Assembly: GCA_033557465.1 (NCBI GenBank)
Contig: JAWIIG010000039.1
Span: forward strand, 744,001 to 808,000
DNA length: 64,000 nucleotides
Origin: Ichthyophis bannanicus
Taxonomy: Eukaryota; Chordata; Amphibia; Gymnophiona; Ichthyophiidae
Direction of reading: 5' to 3'
The notes beneath the pieces are model-generated. The model was not told where the DNA came from, ran no database searches, and worked only from the letters and a program-made list of their open reading frames with translations. Below are positions 31,955 through 41,094 of the stretch, piece after piece. Position 1 is the stretch's first letter. Every line of letters starts with the position of its first letter. The translations under genes and the position numbers were made by a program.

Positions 31955-32095
31955 TTTGTACTCCTGTTCGATGTAAACCAAACAGCTTGTTGTTATGGTC
32001 TTTATGTTATAATGTAAACCGCGCTGATGCCGAATAGTGCGGTATATAAGAACTTGTAATAAATAAATAATAAATAAATAAATAAATAAATTGAG
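31955..32095 (+). mobile_element. L2-like LINE 3' tail
   Basis: GTAAACCGCGCTGATGCCGAATAGTGCGGTATATAAGA followed by (AATA)n. It is inserted between the arms of the inverted repeat. Confidence 0.75.
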
Positions 32096-32103
32096 AAAAA
32101 GAA

Positions 32104-32313
32104 ATGGATGGAGACGTGGGCAGCGACAACAATAGTAAGTAGTAGCGAAGTTTTTAGAAAGTAACATTTTGGAATAACAGAGTAAGGTTTAAAAATGAAA
32201 TAGGTAGGTAACATAGGTGGACATTGTAAGTGTATTATGTTTTATTTTTATAGAAACAAAGAAGAATCTCCTGAAGAAAGTGTAATACTGAAACGCTATA
32301 GAGACGCTGCAGT
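32104..32313 (+). other. Candidate short spliced exons, first copy
   Basis: An ATG near 32104 opens a short acidic reading frame that reaches a consensus donor (GTAAGT) near 32133. A pyrimidine-rich acceptor (TTTTATTTTTATAG) lies near 32262. A second open stretch near 32481-32544 resembles part of the exon at 32747-32918. Together these look like a decayed duplicate of that exon. No transcript evidence is available. Confidence 0.3.
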
Positions 32314-32376
32314 TGAGCGTCGGGAATTACTTCTTTCACCTGTGATAAACAGTTTGAAAAATTGTTTTTTAAAAAA

Positions 32377-32458
32377 AAGATCAATAAATTAAAGAAGATA
32401 AAAAACTACTGTCTAACATGTGTTAAAAGAATAATCAGAGTATTTACTACAATTACGT
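32377..32458 (-). repeat. 82-bp inverted repeat, right arm
   Basis: Reverse complement of 31707-31788. Both arms are the same length and the match stops abruptly at each end. Confidence 0.9.
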
Positions 32459-32746
32459 CAGCTTATGCTCAGGCACGCGTCGCTGCATCATCAGGAACTG
32501 GCCTTTCATTCTTCTGCAGGGGATGACATTGAAGCGATTTAAAATTTGAAGCAACAAAAGAAGAGATTATATATGAACGGTACGTGAATCTGCGTATATA
32601 CTTTAACCGCACAATGGTATTTTCTTTAGAAGCATCTCTTATGATGTTATGGGGTTTTTTGTTTCTATACTTCTATCTTAGAATATTCGCAACTCGAATT
32701 TAAAAATTTTGTCAGAGATTTGTTTACAACTCACACGGCGAGAACT

Positions 32747-32918
32747 ATGGAGGGCGACTGTGATCAAGATGGTGTTAGAAAGGGAAAAAGAAAAGAGAAG
32801 CTGCATCGTCTGGAACCGGCCTTTCGTTCTTTTGCGGGGGATGGCGATAACAACTACGGTGACGCTGTTATATTAGAAAAGGAGACCTCTATTTCTGAAT
32901 CTGCGTCTGTGAGGAAAG
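32747..32918 (+). CDS. Candidate 5' exon of the virus-like gene
   Basis: The ATG at 32747 (not the in-frame ATG at 32720) begins a charged reading frame: acidic N-terminus, a basic KGKRKEK patch, then a Ser/Glu-rich end. A donor-like AAAG|GTATCT lies at 32918/32919. An acceptor-like AG at 34501-34502 would join it in phase to the acidic start of the frame at 34503. That reading spans an intron occupied mostly by a Ty3/gypsy fragment. A diverged duplicate lies just upstream. The exon structure is inferred only from splice-site consensus and phase. Confidence 0.35.
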
Positions 32919-32999
32919 GTATCTCTCATAAAACCAGTTTTGTATTACTAATAATTCGTATTACTTAATACGTTACAAACATACAACGTGTCACAAGCA

Positions 33000-34440
33000 C
33001 AACGCCAAAACCACTAGTCTTCTAGTTGTTGAGGGCGTGGTGGTTGAGAACCTTCTTCTATCAGCTGTTACATTTATGCTTTAAGTAGAAGGATTGTAGT
33101 CATGTTAAACCAAGGGTAAGGCTTATGACAAAAAAAGAATTTATTTTGAACACAATAGAACAGATCAGGTTCCTGGTACCATTTACACAATTTTAAATTA
33201 TAGGATTTTTGCTTAAGGTTCAGCAAGTTGGTGGCAAAGTAAACAGAACTCAACATTGGCTTTTAAAGTCCTCTTCACTGCAGAAGCTTAGCCTTTCCAC
33301 ATATAACAAGATGCCACTTTTCTTAATTGTCCTTTGTCAGTCAGAGCAATAGAAAAACAAACTTTTCTTCTTCTATGGCAAATTTATCTTCACTCAGCCA
33401 TAATTTTCTCTAGGCTGCACTTCCAGGTGAAGAACCAAACTTAGGTTATGAAATAAGCATTCACAGTGTCCTCAAGACTCTTATAGCAGGCTTTTCTTAT
33501 AAACAGGAACAAAGCACAAACTCTTATAGCAGGCTTTTTCATATAAGACAGGAGCAAAGCACAAACACTTCTAGCAGCCAATTAACTTTCTCTCCGTTGT
33601 AGAGTTTCAACACAGCTGACACAGAAGCATGAATCACAGCCTTACTTCAACTAGCTTATGCTGCAGTAAATTCCTCCTTTCAAAACACACAGGAATTTAC
33701 TTTCTCACTGCTTAGCTCTGAGGTTACTTCAGCAAGAGGAACAGTTCTTTCAAGGCTGGATCTTTTCAACCCTTCAAGTCTAGAGCTTGGCATAAAGAAC
33801 AATCCATCAACATATCTTCTTCTGCCCCTAGCTCTGACATTGCTTCTCCCAATTGCATAGGTTCTGACTCACCCACTTGATCAGAGTGCCCTGCTGACAG
33901 ACAACCTCTCTGGTGGTCTGAAAGCTTCTCTCCTTCCAGGCTCCCACCTTTGTTGCAAACATGATTCAGGGAAATCACCTCTCTCAGCAATGGGTAGCTC
34001 AGCCTGTCTCCAGAAGTTAGCACCTGCTCTGGCTTCTCCAGCATTCCTTCGTCCTTGCTGCTCTGAAGTCTCTTCTCTGCTGCTTCCTCTGCTCCTTCTC
34101 CAATCACTCCTCCTTCTCCTGCTCCAGCTACTGCTACTCTCTCCATAGTTTAACCAAGGTTTATACTCACTAGGATCGAACCCCACCTCTTTCTGTCCCA
34201 GGTGTTTTAATCCCCCTGCCTTCTGACATCAGAATAATCAGTGCAGTTACTAGAGTGAGGGTTTTTGTCCTCGTGCTTGCAATCTATCCCTCTTACACTG
34301 TCAAGCATTTCTTGGAACTTGTTCCAGCTGGGTTTTTTCTGCCTTTGAACTGTGGCTCTGGCCTTTTGACCCTGCACACCTAACAGAGGCCCCTTGATTA
34401 AGGTGAGTTCTTTATGCTGTTCACGTCCCCCGTGCTCAAA
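33000..34440 (-). mobile_element. Ty3/gypsy element fragment (3' end) with third ORF
   Basis: Sequence composition, an LTR-like left part and a minus-strand ORF whose C-terminus ends with an MDCSLC motif relate this to the 3' portion of the element at 50478-60198. No gag or RT sequence is present. Ends are approximate. Confidence 0.55.
33766..34146 (-). CDS. Third ORF of Ty3/gypsy fragment, unknown function
   Basis: A 126-residue frame rich in Glu and Gly, with a C-terminal LMDCSLCQ motif. Two other elements in the window (39589-40497 and 50968-51804) have ORFs in the same position ending in PMDCSTC and PMDCTLCQ. Apart from that motif the three differ greatly. No known domain is recognised. 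Confidence 0.45.
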   Translation of the reverse strand: MERVAVAGAGEGGVIGEGAEEAAEKRLQSSKDEGMLEKPEQVLTSGDRLSYPLLREVISLNHVCNKGGSLEGEKLSDHQRGCLSAGHSDQVGESEPMQLGEAMSELGAEEDMLMDCSLCQALDLKG

Positions 34441-34979
34441 ATGGTTGACTTTGCCACAAACGATTAATAATATTTATTTATTTATTTATTTTAGAAAATA
34501 AGACGACGGAGAACAAAGGCGTGGTTGGCATCTTAAAAACTCCCTGCATCCATGTTCGTCATCGTCAGGCGTGTATGAAAAAACGGACGATAAAATTATT
34601 ATTATCGACGATGATGACAGTCTTGATGATCTTGGAGATGTAGATGATACTGTTGATGATGATTATGTCAATAAAGATGATGATGATGATGAAATTATAA
34701 ACAATAATCTGACCCAAGATAAAGGAGAGAACATTAGCCAAAGAGATAATAGATGGAAAGAAAGAAGTCAGCTTATTGAGAGACCTGTGTTGTTTACACA
34801 AAAGCGACGCAGCTCTTTCACAATGACAAATGGGAGCGTGGATGATATCTGTGAGGAAAATAACTCCCCTAAACAACGCATAAACAGAAGTCCGTCCTGC
34901 GGATCCAGAGAGGGAAGCTTAGATAAAGAACAGACTGGCTGGAATATCTTTGTCGGCCGTGGCAATAGAGAGCAAGACT

Positions 34980-35220
34980 GTTTATTTATTTTATTTATTT
35001 AGAAAACACTTATATACCGCTACTTCCAGCGATCAGAAGCGGTTTGATTACTTTTTTGGGATTTGTCAAAAATCAAGACAGAAAGGTTGGGGCATATATA
35101 CACTAGTTCAGAGGTAAAACACAGCACACAGGATAGGGTCTCAAGCTTGGTCTTAACATATTTACATAATTTACAAAAGAGATTCTTCTTAACATATTTA
35201 CATTTTTACAATAACTATTC
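34980..35220 (-). mobile_element. L2-like LINE 3' fragment in the virus-like gene
   Basis: (TTTA)n followed by TATACCGC...AAGCGGTTTG on the plus strand, which is the antisense of the recurring L2-like tail. It separates the acidic block from the Arg/Ser repeat block. Confidence 0.7.
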
Positions 35221-35339
35221 ATTGTTGGGGTATCTTGACCAATCCTAAGGATAGACGTGGAGAGAGAGGACTCGTTCCGTGCCAGAGAAAAATACAAAGC
35301 CGCAGAGACAGTGGCCCTGATGAGAGACGGGGCCGGCGC

Positions 35340-35600
35340 CGCAGTCCCTCCGTAAGGCCCGGAGACGGTGGTAGTCCCGATAGGAGACAGGGCCACCGCC
35401 GCCGCAGTCCCTCCGCAGTAGGGTCCGGAGACGGTGGTAGTCCCGATAGGAGATGGGGCCGCCGCCGCCGCAGTCCCTCCATAGTAGGGCCCGGAGACGG
35501 TAGCGGTCCCGATAAGAGACAGGGCCGCCGCTGCCACCGCAGTCCCTCCGTAAGGCCCGGAGACAGTGGTCCCGAGGGGAGACGGAGCCGGCGCCACAGT
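35340..35600 (+). repeat. Arg/Ser-coding minisatellite
   Basis: About four imperfect units of roughly 60-66 bp, each with a CCGGAGACGGTGGTAGTCCC-like core and GCCGCCGCAGTCCCTCC. In frame 3 the unit encodes RRSPS followed by a Gly/Asp segment. Unit lengths preserve the frame, implying expansion while coding. Confidence 0.8.
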
Positions 35601-38352
35601 CACTCCATAGTAGGGTCCAGAGACAGATATTATGATGAAGAATGGGATCGGTACCCTGCAACCAACAGGCCCACAGGTAAAAGATTTATCACACCCCAGA
35701 GAAACACGATAGTTAGATCGAGCCTCATCGGGTCTGCAGATAAGAAGAACGCTGCGGCCGATGACGCTGGTGGGGTCAGAGACGGAGATAGAAAACGACA
35801 GATTAGAAGAAATAATAAAGGTGATATCTACAGAGAGGACCCGATCTCAAGACGGAAGATAGAATGAGAAGAAGTCGTTGTTCTGCTTCTGCCTTACATA
35901 ATAATCCTTTATTTCTGCAATCCTCTCTGGTCGATGAAAATGAAGAAAGCGGCCGGCAAAAAGGATGCTCTTCGAACACGCATAATAAGCAGGTGACATG
36001 GGAAGCGGATAAAAATTACCAGGACCAAAATGAAATGAAGAAGTTATTTCACCGATATTTGACCTTGCGGAAACACAGTCGCCTTACCTTGACCAAGAGA
36101 CTAGAAGAAGCCCAACAGGACGGAGAAAGAAGAGCGCAGGAACGTGAAAGAGATTTAAAGAGGAAATACTTGATAAAATTGAAGCACGCAGAAAATAAAC
36201 GGTAGACCTTTCGGAATAATACCGAGAAACGACTAGAGCGGTTGAAGGAAGCGGTCGCAAAGGCGCAAGCAGAGTCGAACGAAAAGGATGAGGCATACAA
36301 GACGATAAGCAAGGAGATGTGCAAGTTATGTGAAGACAGTAAGTGTGTTCTCTCAGAATTGGGAGAGGCGATCAGAGAGAAAGAGGACCTGTACAGCGAT
36401 TGCCAGAGACATCTTGCAGAACTGGAAGGAGGAGAGCATATCGGAGGGGGCGATGTTTCTTTAAAGGAACTGATCGACGAGCTCTACAAGAAGGCCATAG
36501 AGCACGATAAATCGTGCCTGGCTCGCGTGATAAACGAGAGGAACGCGGTGCCTGCGTAGAGCCTGATAATCGTCTGGAGCCTGAGGACGCCGTGCGCAAA
36601 CTGTCGAGACTACAAGGAAGGATTTGTCAGAGAGCTTCAATTGTGGGTAGACGATCTGCGAAGCAGCGAAACTCCATCCTACAGCGGGCACTACAGATCT
36701 CAATTTCAACAGTTCATGGACCTAAAAAATGCACTACTACCGCAGGATGCACACGCCCGGGGACGATAAGGGATTTTCACAGAAACCGATTATGACAGTG
36801 CCACCGCCGCGACTCTGCGAGAATGCGAACGTTTAAGTTCGAGTCTTGCTGTGCCCACGTCAACTGTGGACTGCATGGCGACGATCACCCGCTCGAGCGT
36901 AGAAAGAAACTGTGGTACCGTGGCAGTATCGTCTCCGGTGTTTTCCACCACCACCACCCGCGATGATCATTGGACTACTATAACCGTGCCTCAGTCCCTG
37001 ATTCAAGACCATATCGTAACTGTTTCAGAAGAGCTTGTCCCGGTAACCGGTCAGAATTTGGAATCTCTGATGCACGTGGAAGACGAACTAATAAGGTATG
37101 CTCCCAATACTCTCGAACCCGGTATGGACGAAAGAATGTCGTTTGAAGCAAATCCGGAAGACTCGTTGCAGGAAGCCATGCTATCTTGTGGTTTACAAAT
37201 CGCTCAAGCCACTATTCAAGATACAGACCCAAGTACCCACGAGCATTCCGTGGCAGAAAATCAAATCGCTTTGCGAGGGAAGAGACCTATTCCTCAGAAG
37301 CGACCATGCCAGATCCTCCTCGGGAACCTTGACAATGAACGTAGAGGATCATCATCACCACGCATAGGCGGTTCTTCTGATAGCGACAACAATGATAATA
37401 ATGAAATATCAAGGAAACGCTCTCACTGTCTCGCATCGTCCTCAGCCTCAGGTACACAAACAAGAGACAACGGGGCTTCCTTCTACCGCACCTCTTCCTC
37501 CTCCTCCAGCAGCTCTTCCTCTTCATGTTCCTCCTCCCACTCCAGCTCCCACTCATTATCACGTCTAGAAATAATTAGCGAGAATAGTAGAATGTTATCA
37601 GACTGTGAACCGCGGGGCAATAACGCTATGACAGATCACGAAATGTGCAAAGTTTCAACTTTTACACATAAAGTCAAGAACAGAAAAGTTGTTCACTGTG
37701 ACTCTGAGAACTCCGAAGCAGCAGAAGTTGAGAGGCGTAGAGACGAGGACGAAACAAAACAAAGTGAACATAAAGTTGGCAGATATAAAGAAACTCAGAA
37801 AGGCAAATGGAAATCCAGCAGCCCAAAGGAAAGAGTAAACTTAAATGGATCAACAGACAGGGACAAGCAGCGAGAGGCAAAGAGACATCGAATCAAAAAC
37901 GGTCCCACGCTCACACAGCGAGCCATGTGCGCACAGTCCAACGTGACATCAATCTCTTCTTACAAGACTATCTATAAGGGCACTGCCAGAGCAGAGGAAT
38001 TGCCGAGAAAACTCCAGAAAATGCTAGACTCTTCAGAGAAAAAAATAGAAGTTCTTAAAAAACAGAAGGGGTTTCCGAACTGACCGCTTCCTATAAGCGA
38101 GAGCTGTCCCTTACTATGGACACTTACCAGGACGTGTACTGTATGATTCTGTTTCACAGCACCGCCCATATATTTATACCTCAATTTTCACGCACTTCCA
38201 TTTGGCATATCATGAGACCCTTCTTTGTCAATCCTGTAAAAACCGTGTGTGAAGATCTGTTGTCCGTGTTATGTGCATCGGCTAAATTTGTGGTGGAAGG
38301 AGAGGTGTGCTATGATGTTTTGCTAAAGAAACTGAAGCGCTCCAAGTTATAA

Positions 38353-38455
38353 TGCCCTGTTCAATGTAATTTCAGTTTGTTCAATGTAAACCGCACTGAT
38401 GCAGAATAGCGCGGTATATAAGAGAATGTAAATAAATAAATAAATAAATAAATAA
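38353..38455 (+). mobile_element. L2-like LINE 3' tail
   Basis: GTAAACCGCACTGATGCAGAATAGCGCGGTATATAAG followed by (AAATA)n. It is inserted right after the hydrophobic domain of the virus-like gene. The preceding CCAAGTTATAATGCCCTGTTCAATG is also found in the SINE tail at about 57520. Confidence 0.8.
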
Positions 38456-38654
38456 TGTTAGGGCCTATGAAACTGTTAGAAATCTATGGAAGTGACAAGT
38501 GAAGTTTTATGAATTCGAAGAAAGGCTATGTGAGAGTAGTGGCCACTCTGATGAACATCAATTGTAGCAGTCTGCACGATCTGAAATTAAAAGAAATTAT
38601 ACCTGTTTCACTGTAAGCACAAATCACGAAATTGAGATGTGCAACTCTTATGTT

Positions 38655-38725
38655 CATTGTAAACCGCACTGATGTCGAATAGCGCGGTATAAAAGAGACT
38701 GCAAATAAATAAATAAATAAATAAA
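38655..38725 (+). mobile_element. L2-like LINE 3' tail
   Basis: A second copy (GTAAACCGCACTGATGTCGAATAGCGCGGTATAAAAG plus (AAATA)n). It lies directly upstream of the Cys/His cluster. Confidence 0.8.
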
Positions 38726-39139
38726 AAGAGCAGTTCCCAAAGGCCACCTGCTTGTTCTGTCCTTGGTGTGACGATTGCAAACACGTGTGTGAAATATGTC
38801 GGGCGAATCACGGCTTCGACCACGCAACATGCCCCTGCTACTGGGGAAAATACAAAATCGTGAAATTGTGTTTCATCACCGTGTACGTGTATATATTCGG
38901 CAAGAAAAACTTAAGCCCGTTTCTTCTCAAAAAGTTGTTTGAGAGACTAAAAATGAAAAAAGAAGATTTGACAATGTCTAGAAACAAACCAAAACCATAA
39001 ATGGTTTTTTTTTTTAGTAAAAAACTGCTGTAATACAGTAACCCGTAAGAAGATCAAAAATGTACAGATGTATGCTATAAAAAATACATATCTGACAAGT
39101 CTTACCGATGCACAGTATTGTGCTTTTTTTAAATATGAA

Positions 39140-40640
39140 ATTAATATAGCGTGCCACCCACCCACTCAATGGACCTTGAGGGTTAAGGGAGGGGCTGGCC
39201 TTGAATGCCCTTGAGGGTTAATGTTGTAGTTGTGTTGGTGCTCAAGTGATAAGGCAAGGCAAAGAATATTTCTTTTTGTGAGGTTTATTTCCCGCTTTCG
39301 CAGTTCAAATGCAGCAGACGTAAATGAAATATGGCACAAAACAAGATTGAGAAACTGAACTTAAACAAGGCTTTTTTTCACTGCTTGACTGAATGTCCAT
39401 TACTGATCACATTCCCCTGTCATGTGATCTCCTTTTCATTAAGGTAACAGAAAACTCTGATCACAGCACTGCTCCTGAATTGCACAGAATATGCTTCCAC
39501 TTATTCACTTCAAATAAGCTCTTTTATCACAGCAAACAGTGAGCTAACTTTGCTATTTTCTTACATACAACACTGGCAAGCAAATTACTTAAATGTCCTT
39601 TGGAATCATACAAGTAGAGCAATCCATCGGAACTTCCTGTTCTGTAGATGGCAAAGAAATTAAAGGCATTTCTTCTTCCCAGCTGATCAATGGCTTTGCT
39701 ACGTTCTGAGTAGAAACTGCTCTGCTTTTAAGGAACTCTCTGAATTCAGTGAGAAGTAATTCAGCCTGTGTATTTTCTGAGCTAGGCTGAGCAAATCCTC
39801 CTTCAGGTAAATGCTTGTTTATATTTCTTATCTCTAGGCAATTATCAGTGCTTTTACTTGGACAACATTTCAGCGTGCAAGCATTTCCCTTCCCCCACCT
39901 ATCTCCACATGGCAGTGCAGGGTAAAACACTTCAGCTGTCCTGGGTGAGTCTCTCAGAGTGTTAAAAGGAAAACAGTCAGGCTTTTCTTGACTTAACCAG
40001 TTAGTATCAAACTTTCTGCCTTTATCCTGTTTTTCACAATTAAAATTCACTCTTTCTGGCTTTCCACTGTTAAGCTTGCTAGCTGTGCCACACCCACCAG
40101 ATACCTTGTGCTTGGGCTTCTTCCAGGGTAATTCCTTATCCCTTTGCCTCCTATTCCAAGGTTCTTCTGGGTCCTTTAAACTCCTGAGCTGCAGCCCTGG
40201 GTCTTTCAGTGCCTTAGAATTCTTCTGCTTCCAGAAATCTTTCTCTGCCCCTGAGTCTTCCAGCTCCTGTCTGCTCTTTCTTGGATCACAGCTGCTTAGT
40301 GGTTCTCTCTCCCACGGTTCCTGTTCCTGGTCATCTGACCTATCCTTGTCCAGGTGCTTGTGTCCTTCTTCCCAATCCTGGTGGTCCTCTCCTTGCTTGC
40401 TTAACTGTTTCTGTTTCTGGGTTTTTAACAAGCTGGCTGAGTGCTGCACTGCCCGCCTCCTGCTTGGGCGTGCCCAATCAGGGACTTGGCTTCTCACCTG
40501 CCTTGAAGTGAGGAGTGGTTCCTGATTAGCTCTGCATTCTTTTTTCCTCTCAACAGAGAAAATCCTGCATTCCCCTGCAGTATCGGCTCTCTACACCGGA
40601 TCACTATTAGTTTCTCTTGCTTCATAAGAGCCTGCTACAT
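39140..40640 (-). mobile_element. Ty3/gypsy element fragment (3' end) with third ORF
   Basis: The left part (about 39140-39580) looks like an LTR in layout, with GGTTTATTTCCC-type sequence near 39280 comparable with the GTTTATTTTTCCCC segment of the 50478 LTR. It is followed by a minus-strand ORF ending in PMDCSTC. No RT or gag is present. Boundaries are uncertain. Confidence 0.5.
39589..40497 (-). CDS. Third ORF of Ty3/gypsy fragment, unknown function
   Basis: A 302-residue frame, very hydrophilic (Lys, Glu, Gln, Asp, Trp) in its first half, with several Cys in the middle. It ends in an acidic/Leu segment and PMDCSTCMIPKDI. Position relative to the LTR-like sequence and the terminal motif match the ORFs at 33766-34146 and 50968-51804. 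No known fold is recognised. Confidence 0.5.
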   Translation of the reverse strand: MRSQVPDWARPSRRRAVQHSASLLKTQKQKQLSKQGEDHQDWEEGHKHLDKDRSDDQEQEPWEREPLSSCDPRKSRQELEDSGAEKDFWKQKNSKALKDPGLQLRSLKDPEEPWNRRQRDKELPWKKPKHKVSGGCGTASKLNSGKPERVNFNCEKQDKGRKFDTNWLSQEKPDCFPFNTLRDSPRTAEVFYPALPCGDRWGKGNACTLKCCPSKSTDNCLEIRNINKHLPEGGFAQPSSENTQAELLLTEFREFLKSRAVSTQNVAKPLISWEEEMPLISLPSTEQEVPMDCSTCMIPKDI

Positions 40641-41090
40641 CACAAGCGTGTGATATCAAGTCCACTTGGCAAAGGGATGGGGTTTTGTTTGCAACGTTAG
40701 GTCGCATGACTCATCCGGTGCCGCAGAGCGCGCAGGCATCGAGTCAGCATTGGTCCTGTGTATTACTTAAACCCAGTTCTCTAAGTACTAGAGGCAACTC
40801 ATCTTTCCATATTATAGGAGTTAAGCATATCAATAAAGGTTTGAAGAAGGTTATAATCAGAACAAAGAATTAAGAGATTAGGGACGGAGATGAAAAAAAA
40901 GTCAAGAGAGTAACTTCTCGCCAATGATGATTTCGTCTGAAGTGTGGCAGGACTGATGTTTGATGCAAGAGGTTAGAGACGATAAGGTAAGAAATAGACT
41001 GGACTCATATATAGTAGGACCATGAAGGAAGAATGAGGAGCGTATGTTGAAATAATATAACCCTGACCCTCATCCCAACCCTGACTCGAG
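40641..41090. other. Unassigned sequence
   Basis: No supportable gene. It leads into the minisatellite; a CCCTGACCC-like degenerate motif appears near 41060. Confidence 0.4.
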
Positions 41091-41094
41091 TCAT

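Larger units (their letters stand above)
34503..38998 (+). pseudogene. Large virus-like regulatory protein gene, decayed
   Basis: Coding sequence can be followed for about 4 kb, in order. First is an Asp-rich acidic block (34571-34690). An Arg/Ser/Gly repeat block in frame 3 (35235-35867) follows, then a Lys/Glu/Arg-rich coiled-coil-like part (35990-36550). Next come a Thr/Ser-rich part, a long Ser tract with Cys/His (near 37485-37550), a basic Ser/Lys region, a conserved-looking hydrophobic domain (38080-38350) and a Cys/His cluster (38735-38840). Frame 2 from 35864 to 38083 is broken only by TAG (36203), TAG (36557) and TAA (36764). Frame changes occur near 35865 and in an A-run near 38055. 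L2 tails interrupt at about 34980-35220, 38353-38455 and 38655-38725. This architecture recalls herpesvirus immediate-early transactivators; homology is not shown. Confidence 0.5.

Noticed and set aside
34503..38998. Naming the virus-like gene as a specific herpesvirus gene
   Set aside because: Only architecture supports it. I could not identify a diagnostic conserved domain by eye.
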